From Elephas maximus indicus (Eukaryota; Chordata; Mammalia; Proboscidea; Elephantidae), in the NCBI RefSeq assembly GCF_024166365.1, contig NC_064822.1, positions 145,086,823 through 145,150,822 of the forward strand: DNA of 64,000 nucleotides. The letters are read 5' to 3'. Positions 40,501 to 46,500 of the stretch are shown here, piece by piece. The translations under genes and the position numbers were made by a program. The notes beneath the pieces were generated by a model, which was not told the origin of the DNA, did not search any database, and saw only the letters and a program-made list of their open reading frames with translations. Each line of letters opens with the position of its first letter. Position 1 is the first letter of the stretch.

Positions 40501-43500
40501 CCCTAGTATGGTAGTTTGATCTCCAGGTCAGTTAAAAAATATAACTGTTCTATCTGAAGTACTAATATTATTAAGAAATATAACCAGTATGTGTAACAAT
40601 GTTTCTGTAAAACTGTCCCTATTGAGTAGATTTGAATTGCCAACCTTTTGGTTAACAGCCAAGCCCTTAACCACTGTGACATCAGGGCTCCATGAAGTTC
40701 ATGGGAGAATTCTGAACAAGAGTTATAAATTTGATAGTCATTACCCTGGTATGGTAGTTTGATCCCTAGATCAGTCAACAAAATGTAACTGTTCCACCTA
40801 AAATACTAATATTATTAAGAAATACAACTATTATGTGTAACAGTGTTTCCATGAGAAAGTCTCCTAAACAGAAATAGAAGAGTCTGAAGATACCTCTCCC
40901 CAGGTATTGGATTAGAGACTTCTCTTTCTTCACACTGATGGCCTAAGGTAGATGATTCAGCAAGGAAAAGGCTGTGGTGGATAAGGGATAGATCACGCTG
41001 GTGGGGATTTTGCTATTCAGACAAGTTAGTTTGAAGGTAGGAAGTTGTATAGCTTGTGGATTCCTACCAGAGTAACCTAGAATTGCACACAGTTGTTCTT
41101 TCTGTTGTTAACACTACATGTTAACTAAAGCGCCAACTCAGGAGGTGGCAGTTGAAGCCAACTTACCCGGATAAGATACAAGTGGAAGTCTTCAGGTAGA
41201 CTTTCTAGAAAAGTTTCCCCCATTATTGGTTTTTTAGATATTATCTGTGAAGACATGATTCTTGGAGTGTCTATAGCCATCTTACAACCAGAATTGCAAT
41301 AAGCTAGCCCATAGTCAAGTGTCTGAATTGTTCTACCACCCTACTGCCAGATTTCTTATTAAGTGAGGTAATACATTTTCTTTGTTGTTCAAAACTTGGT
41401 CTTCTTTTACTTGCAGCCGGAATTTTCCTGAGCCACAAGTAGAATTGTCACAAAGGGACTTGGGAACAAAATCAGTTACCTCTTAGTAAGGAAGTACCTG
41501 AACTGGTGATAACAAATGTAATTGGTACTTATAAGCAACCCACTGGTTGCTAACATTAAACTTTTCATTGCTATCAGTGAGTATGTTTTACATAGAGAAA
41601 GAGGTCTTTACTTTTTCTGGGGATTTAGACATGGGGGAACAGATTAATAGAGTTTCTGTCTAGCCCTGTGTTCATGAATATAGTGTGATATCTACAGTTA
41701 GATTTTATCTTCTTAATGTCAAGTGTGTGTGTGTGTGTGTGCGCGTATATGTATATATATAAAATGCTTTCGTGTTTCCCATAGTAACAAGCCCAGAGAT
41801 AAAAACAAAATAGAGGTATAGGGAATTATTTGTAAGCTAATCACTTATTTTAGGGGACTTTTTTTTTTATTTATTAGTCTTCTCTATGAACTGATCTAAG
41901 ACCCAGAAATTTTCTAGTATTTAATTCATGATATGCATTACTTCAAACATAGAAATGTTTCCTTGAGTGGCTGATACTTAAGTGAGGGATAAATTGATTT
42001 TAGGAATTAAAGATGGAAATAATAAGATTAGATAATTATTCTGGTGTTATTTCCATAGTTGTCCATTTATTTCCTAAGAAATAACATGGCAATAAAAATC
42101 TTTGTAATTTCTTAGTTTCCTGTGTGTAGGTTTTATTGGCAATTTACAAATGAGTCATGAATTCCAGGTCCAGAATTTGATAAATTTTGTAGTTGTGTGC
42201 AGTTGTGTAACCGCCATCACAGTCAAGATATAGAATATTTCCATTACCCTAAAAAGTTTCCTCATACCCTTTTGCAGGATATTTCTTCTCTCAGACCTAG
42301 GGAAGATATATTTATAGTTTTGACTTTTCTAGAAGATCATATTAAGTAGTATGTCATGTAGTATGGAGTCATGTAGTATGTAGGCTATTGTGTTTGACTT
42401 ATTTCACTTAACACATACCTTTTGAGAGTCACTGATGTTTGTTTATAACTTGTTCCTTTGTAATTGATGAGTAAATATGCCAAGGAGCCCTGGTGGTGCA
42501 GTGGTTCGGAGCTCAGCTGCTAACCAAAAGCTCAGCAGTTCGAATCCACCAGCCACTCCTTGGAAACCCTATGGAGCAGTTGTAGTCTGTCCTGTAGGGA
42601 CACTGTGGGTCAGAATCGACTCCATGGCAATGGGTCTGGTTTTCAGTTTAAATATACCAAAGTATGGATGTATCACAATTTGTTTTTCCTTTCACCAGTT
42701 GATGGACGTTTGAATTGTTTTCAATATATGTAATTACTGTTATGCTTAAGGTCACTATGAACAGTCATATACAAGACATAGTGTATAGACATGTTTTCAT
42801 TTTTTTTTTTTTTTTTTTGGTTAAATATCTAGGAGTGGGATTGCTGGGTCATATGGTAAGTGAATGTTTAACTTTTTAGTAAAGTACCATACTGGTTCCC
42901 AAAGTGGCTTACCATTTTACATTTCCACAAATTGTACGAGGCTTCCAGTTTTCTTCATATCCTCAACAATTCTTGATATTATTAGTAGTTTTGATTATAG
43001 CCATTCTAGTGGGGGTGTGTAGATGTATCTCATTGTAGTTTTAGTTTGCATTTCCTTGGTGGCTAGTGATGTTGGGCATCTTTTCGTATTGGCCATTTGT
43101 AGATCTTATTTTGTGAAATGCACGTTCAAATGTTTTGCCCATTTTTTAATTGGGTTGCTTGTCTTCTCATTACATTGTAAGAGTTCTTTATATATTCTGT
43201 ACAAGCATTTTATCAGTTATACATTTTACAGTTTTTTTCATTTTTTAGCTGTATTTTGGATAGAAAAAATTTTAACAAAGTTCATTTTATCAATAATTTA
43301 TTTTATAATTTATGCTCTTTATAGCATAGTTAAGGAATCTTTGCCAAACTCAGTGTTACAAAGATTTTCTTTAATTTTTTCTTCCAGAAGATTAATAGAT
43401 GTTATTCTTAAGTTTTGATCAGTGACTTACTTTAAATAATTTTTGTATTTGGTGTGTAATGGTCAAGGTTCATTTTTTCCGTATAGACATCCACTTATAC

Positions 43501-46500
43501 CAACACCAAAAATTGAAAAGACTATCTTCTCCTTTGAATTACTTTATCCCCTTTTGTCAAAAATCAGTTGATGTGTGGGTCTTTTTCTGGACTCTGTTAT
43601 TTTCCATTGGTTTATATGTTTGTTATACTAAAACTACATTGTTTTGATTACTGTAGCTTTATATTAATTCTTGAATCAAGGTAAATCCTCCACCTTTCTT
43701 CTTTTTCAAGATTGTTTTGACAATTCTAGGGGCTTTACCTTTCCATATAAATTGTACTCTCTGCTTCTTGATGTCTTTAAAAAATCCTGCTAGGATTTTG
43801 ATTAGTATTGCACCTAATCTATATGTCAATTTAGGAAGACCCAGGAGACTATTAGCTAGCCTCAGGAGGCATGATTTAGCCTATCGTGCAGGACTGGCCA
43901 ATAAAAGTCCAGAACATGAAGGCTCAGAGAACCCTGGTTAGCAAAGGGGGGGTGGTGCGCCCTCTCTGAGACATGGAAGCTCCATGTTGAGGGCCCTCCT
44001 AGACCTCACCTATATGTGCTTTCCTTATGACAATCCTGATTTGTATCATTTTTTCCTATAATACATACATAATCTTAAGTACCATACTCTCTGTGAGTTT
44101 TGTGAGTTGTTCCAGCAAATTATCAAACTCAAAAGAGAAGGGGAAGCCAGCAGGTGAAAAATAAGGGTGTTGTGTGGACTCCCAAACTTTCAGCTGACAT
44201 CTGCCTATTTGTCCTTTTATCCTGTGAAATCTGCTTTATCTCTGGGTGGCTAGAGTCAGAGAGAGAGAGTGTGTCACATGGGCAGCTAGTGTCAGAAATG
44301 ATTGAGAAGTGGGACGGTGGGCAGTGTATCTGTCTCCACTTTATGCTATTATAATTGAGTCATTTTTAAATTTTGTTTTCCAGTTCTTTGCTACTGTATT
44401 ATATTGTCCTAATTGTTCATTGCTAGTCTACTGATCCTGTATCCTGACACATTTAAATTTATTTAGTAGTTCTGTTTGTTTTTATAGCTTCCTTAGGATT
44501 TTCTGTAGACATGATCGTGTCATCTGCAAATAAAGACAGTTTTATTTCTTCCCTTCTAATATTTATGCCTTTGACTTCTTTTTTCTTGACGTATTATACT
44601 GGCCCGAACCTCTAGTAAAATGTTGGCTAAATATGGCGAGAGTGGTTGGTATTTATTAGAAATCAAAATATTAACTAAAAAACAAGCATAAAAGATAGTG
44701 TTTATTAGACAACCTATTTGTTTATTTGTACTTTAAAAAATATGGAGTGCTTTCTTTCACTGTCTGGTTAAATCCTTTTAATTTCTTCTGTTTTTCCTAA
44801 CTTTAGGTGATTGACCTGGGTTCTGGTAAAGGCTACCTAAGCTCCTTTTTGTCCTTGAAGTATGGCTTAAAAGTTTACGGAATTGATTCCTCAAACGTCA
44901 GTACTCATGGAGCTGAGGAGAGAAATAGGAAATTGAAGAAACATTGGAGAGTTTATCGTACTCGGTCAAGATTAGATGTCAATGGACTGGCATTAAAAAT
45001 GGCAAAAGAAAGGAAAGTGCAAGACGAAATTAAATGTAAAGCAGATACTGAGAAAGAGTGTAACAACAGTGCTATAAATCAAGAAGAGATGTCTCTCTCA
45101 GGTGTTTTCCCAGATTTTTCAGATCCTGTAATATGTAATATCAGGAAAAAAGTGGAAAACCTATACGCTGAGCCACAGCGAGAAGAAAATTTGTGTTTCA
45201 AGAGTGTCTTTCCTTTGATAGACTTTGTGCCTGTTAATGCTGTAGAACCTACTTCTTCATCCCAAGTATCCAGCAGAGGAATTTCTGAAGCAAATAAAGA
45301 AAGAAAAAAAATAACATCAAAGTCAAGTGAATCCAATATATATTCACCTTTAACCTCTTTTATCACCGCTGATTCAGAACTATGTGACGTTATTAAAGAT
45401 CTGGAGGTGATTTCACTTTTGAATTCCTAAATTTGATTTACAGAAATGCTCTAAGACATAGAATTAAATTTTAATAATAGCTTATGTAACCTGCATATCT
45501 TAATCATATTAATTTCAAGGACCAAGAAAATAAAATCATAACCGAACTTTCATGGTTCCCACAGCTATCAAAATCTGCCAGAGCGCATTCCAGAATAGAA
45601 TATCCTCCACTAATTTCAGGCCTATAGAGCAAACAAAAGTACTAGCACAAAAGCTAGTAAGTTAAGTTCTCATCATGCAACACAGGTATTGTTAAAATTC
45701 CAACTCAATAAAACTGTTAAATGCTAAATTTGATGTAAAGAGGTTTATCTGAGGCAAAAGTATGTTTAATGTTGGCCTTGGTGACCATATATGCGATTTT
45801 CTTGTGAAAGAAGAGTAGCTTCTAAGTATTCTCTAAGGCTTGCACTTACTATAAATTATAAATATGTCAACTGTCATCGAGAGACAATATGTTTTAAACA
45901 AAGCCAACATTGTATGTTAAAACAGTATTATAGCAGGAGCTTCTAGAGATCATTTGGCCTAGCTTATTTTCTAAAGAAACAAGGAAGGCTTGTAATATTA
46001 CACCTACTGCAGCTGAGCCCATTCTGACTTGTAGCAACCCTAGGACAGAGTAGAACTGCCCCATAGGGCTTCTAAGGCTGTAAATCTTAAGGAAGCAGAC
46101 TGCCACATCTTTCTTCCGTGGAGCAGCTGGTAGGTTCAAACCTTGGATCTTTTGGTCAGCAACTGAGTGCTTTAACTACTGTGCCACCAGAACTCTTTGT
46201 AATATTATACTTTTGTTAAATTTTTCACAAATTCTTCCTCATGGAGATGTATAAACAAAAGATAGCAGATTTCTCTCTAAACCCAGATCCTCCTTTGGTA
46301 GCTGACTAATGTTTGATCATGTTTAGAATGGGAAATTTTTCTTTTTCCAAGATATTTTTGGATTTCACTGGTTAGTGGAAACTGATTAATCCTCCGTAAT
46401 TGTTTTTCTTATATATGAAAACAGTAATCAGATTTTACATTAACTTTCTTTTATGGTTGAACAACCCTAATTACTTTACCCTAACTTCAAAAAATACAAG

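Larger units (their letters stand above)
42150..44640 (-). mobile_element. Antisense L1, broken, with AfroSINE and LTR-like inserts
   Basis: 42831-42857 on the minus strand reads PYDPAIPLL, the C-terminal part of L1 ORF2; 44516-44530 reads FADDT, the reverse-transcriptase catalytic box. Order and orientation therefore agree with one L1 pointing left, several kb long. Frames are full of stops. A T-run (about 42800-42818) and inserts at 42484-42649 and about 43836-44375 interrupt it. Its right end is about 165 bp from the METTL25 exon 4 acceptor. Confidence 0.8.
36450..44806 (+). other. METTL25: METTL25 intron 3
   Basis: 8.4 kb with a DNA-transposon relic, a hAT-like inverted-repeat element, AfroSINEs, an L2-like block with an internal duplication and a 2.5-kb antisense L1. 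Nothing recognised in 37450-37890, 38270-39040, 39210-39590 and 40870-42140, apart from a GT/AT simple repeat near 41723-41760. Confidence 0.8.

Noticed and set aside
43023-43418. 131-codon hydrophobic plus-strand frame resembling a membrane protein
   Set aside because: It is the antisense of a broken L1 ORF2; the minus strand of the same block reads L1 motifs.
45407-45430. Extension of METTL25 exon 4 to the stop at 45430
   Set aside because: The family sequence continues from DLE directly to DCLMVGLHTCG in exon 5 across a GT/AG intron; the extension is intronic.
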